From Dehalococcoidales bacterium (lineage in GTDB: Bacteria; Chloroflexota; Dehalococcoidia; Dehalococcoidales; UBA2162), in the NCBI GenBank assembly GCA_020343555.1, contig CP070800.1, forward strand, positions 1,937,424 to 1,955,177: DNA of 17,754 bases. The letters run 5' to 3'. Shown here piece after piece: positions 6,760 through 12,572 of the stretch. How positions within the stretch are numbered: the stretch's first letter is position 1; each line of letters opens with the position of its first letter. Both the position numbers and the translations under genes were made by a program. The notes under the pieces were generated by a model that was not told the origin of the DNA, did no database searches, and saw nothing but the letters and a program-made list of their open reading frames with translations.

Positions 6760-8097
6760 ATGGAGAAACCAGCAAATTGGTCCGAGTTATCGTGGGAACA
6801 GAAAAGAGAGGTAAGATTCCAGGCATGGCGGGAGGCTGAAGATGTAAATTTTATCAACAACGAAGCCGAGGAACTATACAAGACCAGGGTGGAGCGTTTC
6901 ATAAAAGCTATCAAACTGGAGGAACCCGATCGTGTACCGGTCATGCTTCCTGTACACGCATATCCGGCCACGTACGGAGGGTCTAATTTCCACGGGATGA
7001 TGTACGACTATGAGAAAATGCGGGAGTGCTGGATAAAATTCATGGATGATTTCGGTGACATGGATACATTCAGTGGCCCTGGATTGATACCTTCCGGGAT
7101 CATATCCGAAGCGATGTGTTCGAAAACCACACTTCTTCCCGGCATCGGTTTGCCTGAGGATTCACCTACCAATCAATTCGTCGAGGATGAATATATGAGT
7201 CCCGATGAGTACGATCTTCTGGAGATGGATGAATCCGATTTCAATATCAGGACGATGCTTCCCCGTACTACAGGACTTTTCGAATCGTTCAGGAAACTTC
7301 CACCGTTGCGTATGCTCCAGGGCACGGCATGGATTACAGCGTTATCAGATCCCGATATACGCAAGACATTCCAGACACTGATGGATTTAAGTGACGAGTA
7401 CAAGAGATGGACTACTGCTAACCGGGAAGTGAGAGATCTTGTATTGTCACGAGGTTATCCTCCATTGATGGGAGCCGGTCTTATGGCAGGAGCCCCGTTC
7501 GACTTCCTTGCTGATATGCTGAGAGGTACTCGGGGAATCAGCCAGGATATGTTCCGTCGACCGCAGAAGATCCATGATTTCATGGAACGCCGATTGAAAA
7601 TGAACAAGGCTGCCATAAAAGACTTTCCGATCACGATAAGTCCGATAGCCATGATGCCGTTGCATAAAGGCGATGATATGTTCATGTCTGACAAACAGTT
7701 CGAGGAATTCTACTGGCCGACTCTTAAAGCTACGTTCCTTGCCATGATAGAAGAGGGTATCGTGCCGATGCCGTTTGCAGAAGGCAGGTATACATTACGA
7801 CTGAAACAGATCAATAACACACCTCCCAGTGGAGTTGTCTGGTACTTCGACCAGACGGATATGGAACTGGCGAAGAATACACTGAAGGGTATCTGCTGTA
7901 TTGCCGGAAACGTACCTTCATCGATGATCATGACCAGCACACCTGAAGATGTTAAGGCAGAGTGCCGTAAGTTGATAGAAACCTGTGCTCCGGGTGGAGG
8001 ATATATACTTGCTGCCGGTGCCAGTGTTGAAAAGGGGGATATTAACAACCTTAGAGCAATGATGGATTCCGTTAAGGAGTACGGGACCTATAAGTAG
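6760..8097 (+). CDS. URO-D superfamily protein (methyltransferase-like, not heme UroD)
   Basis: A 445-residue member of the uroporphyrinogen decarboxylase superfamily, a TIM barrel that covers heme UroD and corrinoid-dependent methyltransferases (MtaA/MtbA, CmuA). Characteristic blocks are KTRVERFIKAIKLEEPDRVP (41-60), LHKGDDMFMSDKQFEEFYWP (301-320), CCIAGNVPSSMIMTSTPEDV (379-398) and CAPGGGYILAAGA (409-421). Canonical UroD N-terminal substrate motifs are absent, so a heme role is unlikely. The usual His-x-Cys zinc site of MtaA-type enzymes appears replaced by FAEGRY (339-344). A long polar N-terminal extension (1-40) is present. Substrate unknown; no corrinoid protein is nearby. GGAGGT at 6741-6746 lies 13 nt before ATG 6760, farther than usual. 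Confidence 0.82.
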   Translation: MEKPANWSELSWEQKREVRFQAWREAEDVNFINNEAEELYKTRVERFIKAIKLEEPDRVPVMLPVHAYPATYGGSNFHGMMYDYEKMRECWIKFMDDFGDMDTFSGPGLIPSGIISEAMCSKTTLLPGIGLPEDSPTNQFVEDEYMSPDEYDLLEMDESDFNIRTMLPRTTGLFESFRKLPPLRMLQGTAWITALSDPDIRKTFQTLMDLSDEYKRWTTANREVRDLVLSRGYPPLMGAGLMAGAPFDFLADMLRGTRGISQDMFRRPQKIHDFMERRLKMNKAAIKDFPITISPIAMMPLHKGDDMFMSDKQFEEFYWPTLKATFLAMIEEGIVPMPFAEGRYTLRLKQINNTPPSGVVWYFDQTDMELAKNTLKGICCIAGNVPSSMIMTSTPEDVKAECRKLIETCAPGGGYILAAGASVEKGDINNLRAMMDSVKEYGTYK

Positions 8098-8117
8098 ATT
8101 ACATTCGTGGTAATACT

Positions 8118-8147
8118 GAAAGGGGACTCGTTTTCGAGTCCCCTTTC
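8118..8147. terminator. bidirectional hairpin terminator
   Basis: A perfect 13-bp stem (GAAAGGGGACTCG paired with CGAGTCCCCTTTC) with a TTTT loop lies between the convergent URO-D gene (ends 8097) and DUF4870 gene (ends 8155). On both strands the stem ends in CCCCTTTC with only a few following T residues, so it is a strong hairpin with a weak U-tract. Its position makes it a shared terminator. Confidence 0.75.
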
Positions 8148-8154
8148 TATATAA

Positions 8155-8490
8155 TTAAGAACCAGAGTCTGACCATTTTTCTGCTAATGGTCCCGCCCAT
8201 CTTACCTGATATTTTTGACCCTGTGATGCTTTGACCAGCAGGATAATCCACAGGATAAAAGCGCCTATTGAAACAAGATAAGTGACTATGATACCCAGAA
8301 CGGGAATCCAGCCGAGTACCACACCAACCACAGTCAAAGCACCGAAAACGATAATTGACTGAAATGCGTGGAAACGTACGTACTTGTTGTTCGGTTCGAG
8401 GATGAGGAAGACGATTCCACTTACCCAACCAAGAATATAAGCCAGCATCCCTGCAATTTTCTCATCCAGACCTGTTGAAGTGTCTGCCAT
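8155..8490 (-). CDS. DUF4870 small membrane protein
   Basis: A 111-residue integral membrane protein of the DUF4870 (Tic20-like) type. LDEKIAGMLAYILGWVSGIV leads into the first hydrophobic segment, followed by the typical loop EPNNKYVRFHAFQS, then two more segments (about 54-69 and 74-95), and a C-terminal KASQGQKYQVRWAGPLAE. Three or four membrane segments are expected; the function is unknown. The frame extends to 8541, but ATG 8490 is preferred because GGAGG sits 5 nt upstream and a minus-strand promoter (8522-8548) overlaps the longer version. Single-gene unit converging on the URO-D gene. Confidence 0.88.
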   Translation of the reverse strand: MADTSTGLDEKIAGMLAYILGWVSGIVFLILEPNNKYVRFHAFQSIIVFGALTVVGVVLGWIPVLGIIVTYLVSIGAFILWIILLVKASQGQKYQVRWAGPLAEKWSDSGS

Positions 8491-8521
8491 AATTACCTCC
8501 CGGTTGTTTATTTTGAATAAG

Positions 8522-8548
8522 AGTATAACAGGCAGGTTCAATAGTCAA
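8522..8548 (-). promoter_or_regulatory. extended -10 promoter of the DUF4870 gene
   Basis: On the minus strand, TTGACT (8548-8543) and TATACT (8527-8522) are 15 nt apart, which is short, but the -10 carries an extended TG one base upstream (TGTTATACT). Transcription would start near 8515, leaving about a 25-nt leader with the ribosome site. Confidence 0.5.
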
Positions 8549-8565
8549 TACCGGGATGGGTACCA

Positions 8566-9093
8566 TTACATCTCATCGAGGATTTCTTTTAAGGTTTTCA
8601 GGTTTACGACATCTTCCAGGTTGTAGCGCAGAAGGGTGTCGAGGGCTTCGAGGTCACCGGTATGAAGATACCTATCCCAGAGCCAAACTGCTTCGATTCC
8701 GGAGACTCCTTCTGATTCACGACTGATTCCAAGTTGTTTTTCAACACCTTTCAGACCGCCCTTTAAGTTGTTTCTCCAGCACTGGAACATCAGGTCGCAG
8801 TGATCATACATCTCGGCAAGATTAATTCCGAGATGCTGATAGATAAAAGGCAGGTCGAAACGGGCGCCGTTATAGGTATATATTGTGTCCACTCCTTCGA
8901 GAGTAGCGAGGACTTCTGACCTGGTGATAGCTCTCCCGACAAGCTGGACGGATCGCGATTCCATACCGGAGCAGATGTAGAAACCTATGACAGTAATTTC
9001 ACTTTCTCGTGGGGAAAGACCGGTCGTTTCTATATCAATGAATGCTTCAACAGGTGAATCCAAGGAAAGTACTCCAGTGTCCGTTTTAAACAT
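8566..9093 (-). CDS. DEDDy-type 3'-5' exonuclease-like (YprB-type RNase H fold)
   Basis: A 175-residue RNase H-fold exonuclease. ExoI motif AFIDIETTGLSP with D20 and E22; ExoII TYNGARFDLPF with N75 and D80; ExoIII RYNLEDVVNL with Y157 and D161 (Tyr-x3-Asp), which places it in the DEDDy class. All four acidic residues are present, so it should be a metal-dependent nuclease. The length and the GGLKGVEKQLGI block match the stand-alone YprB-like domain. Substrate (DNA or RNA) is unknown; it is probably cytoplasmic. ATG 9093 is the first start and sits just before the motif-bearing strand; the ribosome site is weak. Confidence 0.85.
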   Translation of the reverse strand: MFKTDTGVLSLDSPVEAFIDIETTGLSPRESEITVIGFYICSGMESRSVQLVGRAITRSEVLATLEGVDTIYTYNGARFDLPFIYQHLGINLAEMYDHCDLMFQCWRNNLKGGLKGVEKQLGISRESEGVSGIEAVWLWDRYLHTGDLEALDTLLRYNLEDVVNLKTLKEILDEM

Positions 9094-9144
9094 TATATAA
9101 TAAAGGGCAGAAGAACATTAAGCTAAATGACGAAAACCTGCATC

Positions 9145-9153
9145 TGGTATACT
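9145..9153 (+). promoter_or_regulatory. possible extended -10 promoter
   Basis: TGGTATACT (extended -10, 5 of 6 for the hexamer) has no recognisable -35. It lies about 50 nt before the calycin-like gene. Confidence 0.3.
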
Positions 9154-9202
9154 GGAGGTATATACAATACCCACACATGAAAAAATCGGGTGAGGTGCAA
9201 CA

Positions 9203-9628
9203 ATGGCTGTAGATGGTACATACAAAGTCGAAGTTTCGATGCCGGAAGGATTTCGTACTTTATTGATTATCCTTAAAACGGAGGGGAATACTCTTGGAGG
9301 GAGCGTTAACGGGCCGTTTGGACAACATGATTTTAAAGGCGGCAGCATAAAAGGCAATGATGTTGCCTGGACGGTAGTGCTGACGCCGGAATCGGTTAAT
9401 ACCGATGAAGATGATGATTCAGAGGGCGGCTTTTTCGAGAAACTTGGAAGTTTTGTGTCAGATTCTCTTTCGGAATTTATCATGGAGCCACCTCATCCGG
9501 ATATCAAGTCGACAACCGTATTGCCAGTTGAATTCAAGGCGTCGATTGCAGGTGACGAGATCATGGGTGAAATGAAGTTCGGGGATTATGCTCCCGGGAT
9601 GTTCAGAGGGATTCGTTCCCAGGAATAA
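9203..9628 (+). CDS. small calycin-like beta-domain protein with acidic insert
   Basis: A 141-residue protein without signal peptide. It begins MAVDGTYKVEV and shows short alternating strands with G-G-S and G-x-I-G turns: TLLIILKTEGNTLGGSVNG, HDFKGGSIKGNDVAWTVVL, VEFKASIAGDEIMGEMKFG. From memory these repeat-like strands match small lipocalin/calycin-like domains common in Chloroflexota and Actinobacteria; no enzyme motif is visible. Between residues about 64 and 104 an insert interrupts the sheet: an acidic tract (NTDEDDDSEGG) followed by an amphipathic helix (FFEKLGSFVSDSLSEFI). GAGGTG at 9191-9196 precedes the ATG with good spacing. A short hairpin follows the stop. A ligand-binding role is inference. 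Confidence 0.7.
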   Translation: MAVDGTYKVEVSMPEGFRTLLIILKTEGNTLGGSVNGPFGQHDFKGGSIKGNDVAWTVVLTPESVNTDEDDDSEGGFFEKLGSFVSDSLSEFIMEPPHPDIKSTTVLPVEFKASIAGDEIMGEMKFGDYAPGMFRGIRSQE

Positions 9629-9636
9629 ACGGTAAC

Positions 9637-9654
9637 ACCGGATAAATATCCGGT
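9637..9654 (+). terminator. possible short hairpin terminator
   Basis: An 8-bp perfect inverted repeat (ACCGGATA-AA-TATCCGGT) lies 8 nt after the calycin-like gene and is followed by TTGTATTGGTT, a poor T-run. If it terminates, the PIG-L gene needs its own promoter, and ATG 9696 is a better start than the upstream TTG. Confidence 0.35.
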
Positions 9655-9695
9655 TTGTATTGGTTAACCACGATATTATAGAATTACTTATCAAT

Positions 9696-10406
9696 ATGAC
9701 AGAACATGCGCATGTGCTGGTAACTACTCCCCACCCGGATGATGCAGAAACCCGTTTTGCAGGTTCGGTAGCCAAGTGGACTCGAGAAGGGAAAAACGTT
9801 GTTTACGTTGTGATAAGCAACGGAGATAAAGGTACTAACGATCCGGAAATAAGTCCCGAAATATTAGCCGCGACAAGAGAAAAAGAGCAACTGGCTGCTG
9901 CAGAGATTCTGGGAATCAAAGAAGTCGTTTTTCTGAGATATCCTGACCAGGGACTGGAAAATACTCCCGAATTGAGGAGAGACATCGTCCGTCAGATAAG
10001 AATTTTTAAACCTGAAATCGTTGTGACCGTAGATCCTCATGGAAGGTATATGGATCACAGGGATCACAGGATAGTGGGTTATGCGACTGTTGAAGCAGTG
10101 TACCCTGCTGCCGGAAGTGCTTATGCTTTTCCCGAATTGCTGGACGAAGGATTAACACCTCACCAAGTCAGCGAGATGCTGTTTAGCGGGAGAATGCAGA
10201 ACGATTATTTCGAAGACGTAAGTGAGACTATAGATGTAAAGGTATCAGCAATTAGTTGCCACCGTAGCCAGGTGGGGGACAGACCGGATTTTGGCGAAAT
10301 GCTGAAGGACAGAGCTAGGATGGTAGCACAAGATCTGGATTTCGAATACGCCGAAGGGTTCCATCGCGAAGTGATCAGATGGGAAGCCTTTTCTTATTCC
10401 ATTTAG
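9696..10406 (+). CDS. PIG-L family deacetylase
   Basis: A 236-residue member of the PIG-L/LmbE family, zinc enzymes that deacetylate N-acetylglucosamine-bearing substrates such as mycothiol or bacillithiol precursors. TPHPDDAE at residues 11-18 gives H13 and D15/D16; YMDHRDH at 118-124 gives H121 and H124. VVISNGDKGTNDPEI and FLRYPDQGLENTPELRRDIV are typical of the Chloroflexota subgroup. After HPDDAE this copy has TRFAG where many have FGAAG. No signal peptide, so it is cytoplasmic. The true substrate is unknown. The frame begins at TTG 9660; ATG 9696 is preferred because it places the catalytic motif in the usual position, although neither start has a clear ribosome site. Confidence 0.88.
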   Translation: MTEHAHVLVTTPHPDDAETRFAGSVAKWTREGKNVVYVVISNGDKGTNDPEISPEILAATREKEQLAAAEILGIKEVVFLRYPDQGLENTPELRRDIVRQIRIFKPEIVVTVDPHGRYMDHRDHRIVGYATVEAVYPAAGSAYAFPELLDEGLTPHQVSEMLFSGRMQNDYFEDVSETIDVKVSAISCHRSQVGDRPDFGEMLKDRARMVAQDLDFEYAEGFHREVIRWEAFSYSI

Positions 10407-10474
10407 TAAAAAAGGTATGAAAGGAGAGAGTGTAGGCGGTATTTACTCTATTGAGTGCACTCACAAAGCGAGTT

Positions 10475-10945
10475 ATGAAATATACAGAGCCTCCCGAGAT
10501 GGTTATCGATACTACCAAGGAATACACCGCCACGATTGAGACTGAGAAAGGGGATCTCGTACTGGACTTGTTTGCCAAGGATGTGCCTAAAACAGTGAAC
10601 AACTTCGTTTTTCTAGCCAGGGAAGGTTATTATGACGGAGTAACATTTCACCGTGTGATCCCGGATTTCATGGCGCAGGGTGGTGACCCTACCGGCACTG
10701 GTGCCGGTGGGCCTGGTTATTCCTTTGAGGATGAATTCACTGGTCACAAGCACGGAACTGGATCTCTTTCGATGGCGAATGCCGGGCTTAACACCAACGG
10801 CTCGCAATTCTTCATCACGTATGCCCCACAACCTCACTTGAACAACCGTCATTCTGTTTTTGGCCAACTGATCAAGGGCATGGATGTCCTGAAGAAGATT
10901 ACGAACGGCGACGTTATGACGAAAGTTACTATCGAAGAGAAGTAA
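10475..10945 (+). CDS. cyclophilin-type peptidyl-prolyl cis-trans isomerase
   Basis: A 156-residue single-domain cyclophilin. [16 protein letters not shown] (57-71) gives R60, F65 and Q68; [18 protein letters not shown] (99-116) and [15 protein letters not shown] complete the active site with H126. At the site where human cyclophilin A has Trp121 this protein has His121 (PHLNNRH), as in many bacterial cyclophilins that bind cyclosporin poorly. No export signal, so a cytoplasmic foldase. Start: a TTG at 10451 is in frame, but ATG 10475 gives the family's usual N-terminus [20 protein letters not shown] at 10421-10428 is too far away to serve either. It follows the PIG-L gene by 68 nt. Confidence 0.92.
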   Translation: MKYTEPPEMVIDTTKEYTATIETEKGDLVLDLFAKDVPKTVNNFVFLAREGYYDGVTFHRVIPDFMAQGGDPTGTGAGGPGYSFEDEFTGHKHGTGSLSMANAGLNTNGSQFFITYAPQPHLNNRHSVFGQLIKGMDVLKKITNGDVMTKVTIEEK

Positions 10946-10990
10946 TTATTCTAGTTTGAAACTAGATACCGTTGTCTCGCACAGTTTTTG

Positions 10991-11020
10991 TTGACATAGT
11001 GTATTTTCCGGCTATATTAT
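10991..11020 (+). promoter_or_regulatory. strong sigma70-type promoter of the VOC-PlsY unit
   Basis: A perfect TTGACA (10991-10996) and TATTAT (11015-11020, 5 of 6) are separated by 18 nt. Transcription would start near 11027, giving about a 32-nt leader containing AGGAGG before ATG 11059. A small imperfect hairpin (10950-10966) between the cyclophilin stop and this promoter could end the upstream transcript, but it has no T-run. Confidence 0.7.
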
Positions 11021-11058
11021 TGGACAACTAATATTGATAGGGATAGGAGGTTGCAGGC

Positions 11059-11427
11059 ATGCCTACATACTGGTTCGATCATGTTCACTTGAGGAGTACA
11101 GACACTGTAAAGACCGCTGAGTTTTACGAGAAGATGTTCGGGGCGAAAATAGTAAACAAAAGGGAATTCGGTCCAGGAAGGGCCATGATTAGCCTGGACC
11201 TCGATGGTACTTCCATACTGATCGCTCCGGCTGAGGAGGAAACGGTCCAGAATGGACTCGACCATTTCGGGATTCAGACGGATGATCTCAAGACTGCGAT
11301 TGAAGAGTTGAAAGCTCAGGGAGTTACCTTTACCCAGGACTACAGGGAAGTTAATCCAACCTTTAAGATGTCCTTCCTTACCGCTCCCGAGAACGTAAAG
11401 ATAGAATTGCAGGAAGGTACGATATAA
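11059..11427 (+). CDS. VOC superfamily protein (glyoxalase/dioxygenase fold)
   Basis: A 122-residue vicinal-oxygen-chelate protein made of two beta-alpha-beta-beta-beta modules: FDHVHLRSTDTVKTAEFYEK with H8 at the usual metal position; GLDHFGIQTDDLKTAIEELK with H69; NVKIELQEG with E116. These His/His/Glu positions match VOC metal ligands, so a metal-dependent lyase, isomerase or dioxygenase is likely, but the substrate cannot be read from the sequence. AGGAGG lies 9 nt before the ATG. The PlsY-like gene follows 26 nt downstream and probably shares the promoter. Confidence 0.87.
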   Translation: MPTYWFDHVHLRSTDTVKTAEFYEKMFGAKIVNKREFGPGRAMISLDLDGTSILIAPAEEETVQNGLDHFGIQTDDLKTAIEELKAQGVTFTQDYREVNPTFKMSFLTAPENVKIELQEGTI

Positions 11428-11453
11428 GAATATCAGTAAAGTAATTATTTACG

Positions 11454-12080
11454 ATGAATGAAATTGTCGGTTCGATTATTGCCATAGTAGTCGCCTATCT
11501 GCTGGGTTCTCTGCCTTTTGCATACATCATCACCCGTAAGATCAAAGGCGAGGATATACGGGAAGTCGGTACGCGGAACATGGGCGCCATGAATACCATT
11601 TACTCGGTAGGATTTCGATGGGGACTGCTTGTTCTGTTTCTGGATATGGCAAAAGGCGCTGTAGCAATCCTGATAGCTAGGTGGATTGATACACCGGAAT
11701 ATATAGAGTTAGCCGCAGGCGGAGTGGCTGTCATTGGGCATATGTTTCCTGTGTTTTTAAAATTCAAAGGAGGAAAAGGCGGGGCTACGGTAGTAGGTGT
11801 CCTTGCCCTGCTGTTGCCAAGGGCAATCCCACTGGCAGTCGGTATATTTATCCTGGCTTTACTGCTTACAAGATTTCCTACGTTCAGTTACGCGCTTGCT
11901 TTATTGTGCGCACCCTTCGTAGCATGGCTTGGTTATGGAGATGGGATACTTGTCCTGTTTTCAGCTCTTCTATTGTTAATGGTACTGATTCGCTATATGC
12001 CCAGATTGCTCGAAATGCGTTCCAGCGTCGGTAACTGGAAGAGGGTCTTTATCCGTAAAGGTTTGAAAGACAGATTCTGA
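11454..12080 (+). CDS. PlsY-like glycerol-3-phosphate acyltransferase with divergent motif 2
   Basis: A 208-residue polytopic membrane protein of the PlsY family, which transfers acyl from acyl-phosphate to glycerol 3-phosphate, the first step of phospholipid synthesis. Motif 1 is LLGSLPFAYII (16-26). Motif 3 is conserved: VIGHMFPVFLKFKGGKGGAT (93-112). Motif 2 is VGTRNMGAMN (38-47), where typical PlsY has GSGNxGxTN: Asn42 and Gly44 stay, but Ser, Gly and Thr positions change. About five to six membrane segments. It may be a paralog acting on another acceptor rather than the main PlsY, so no symbol is given. No good ribosome site before ATG 11454, so coupling with the VOC gene is possible. 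Converges with the next gene, with 3 nt between their ends. Confidence 0.85.
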   Translation: MNEIVGSIIAIVVAYLLGSLPFAYIITRKIKGEDIREVGTRNMGAMNTIYSVGFRWGLLVLFLDMAKGAVAILIARWIDTPEYIELAAGGVAVIGHMFPVFLKFKGGKGGATVVGVLALLLPRAIPLAVGIFILALLLTRFPTFSYALALLCAPFVAWLGYGDGILVLFSALLLLMVLIRYMPRLLEMRSSVGNWKRVFIRKGLKDRF

Positions 12081-12083
12081 TAC

Positions 12084-12446
12084 TTAGATAATAACCATTA
12101 TCGGACGGTACCCCTTTCTTTTTCCTACTTTGGCGTTCTGCGGTTCCACTTCCTTGAGCCCATCAGGACACATAGCCAGGTTCCAGGCATGCAGACCGTT
12201 CAGCGTTTTACCGAAAATCAGACCGACACTGTTTTCTTTCTGTTCACTCGCCTTCGCTTTTAACAGTAGTGCAGCGTCATCACAGTCGGCAATGTTTTTG
12301 ATATATTCGAAATTATCACTGATTTCCGTAGCTATCTGATTCAGTATATCTGTTGAAATTGGGGTATATTCCTTATCCAGGATCAGCACGAGCGGTGTTT
12401 TACATGCCCAGGCTACTTTCAGGTAGGTCTTGAATCCCGATAGCAT
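12084..12446 (-). CDS. small papain/transglutaminase-like protein (putative Cys-His-Glu site)
   Basis: A 120-residue protein I do not recognise as a named family. Its pattern is that of a miniature transglutaminase-like or papain-like cysteine-peptidase fold: IADCDDAALLLKAKA with C55 at a helix start followed by Asp-Asp, then a strand (SVGLIFGKT), then LHAWNLAM with H86, then GLKEVEPQ with E101 and Q103. C...HAWN...EPQ is a spacing I associate with phage and lectin-linked (MOA-type) cysteine-peptidase-like domains. No signal peptide. The basic tail GKRKGYRP ends in a hydrophobic strand. GGGAGGT with good spacing precedes the ATG. Divergent from the acyl-CoA ligase. Activity is not established; at 120 residues it is shorter than most active enzymes of these folds. 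Confidence 0.7.
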   Translation of the reverse strand: MLSGFKTYLKVAWACKTPLVLILDKEYTPISTDILNQIATEISDNFEYIKNIADCDDAALLLKAKASEQKENSVGLIFGKTLNGLHAWNLAMCPDGLKEVEPQNAKVGKRKGYRPIMVII

Positions 12447-12490
12447 ATTTTACCTCCCGTATGATGATATATAACCTGTATTGTACAGCA

Positions 12491-12520
12491 TTGAATCTCA
12501 CGAATGTTTCAAGATATACT
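12491..12520 (+). promoter_or_regulatory. candidate promoter of the acyl-CoA ligase gene
   Basis: TTGAAT (12491-12496, 4 of 6) and TATACT (12515-12520, 5 of 6), spacer 18. The start would be near 12527. Its -10 overlaps the -10 of the minus-strand promoter of the neighbouring gene. Confidence 0.45.
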
Positions 12521-12541
12521 ACGGTGGCGTTGATCTGTCAA
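12513..12541 (-). promoter_or_regulatory. candidate promoter of the small papain/transglutaminase-like gene
   Basis: On the minus strand, a perfect TTGACA (12541-12536) and TATATC (12518-12513, 4 of 6), spacer 17. The start would be near 12506, about 60 nt before the ATG. Confidence 0.5.
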
Positions 12542-12572
12542 TATCAGGAGATTATTTTACGTAAGGAGAAGT

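Noticed and set aside
7710..8048. Minus-strand open frame within the URO-D gene (112 codons)
   Set aside because: It is a shadow of a well-supported coding frame and its product has no recognisable domain.
6760..8097. Heme-pathway uroporphyrinogen decarboxylase (hemE)
   Set aside because: The canonical N-terminal substrate-binding motifs are missing, the protein is about 90 residues longer than typical HemE, and no heme genes are nearby.
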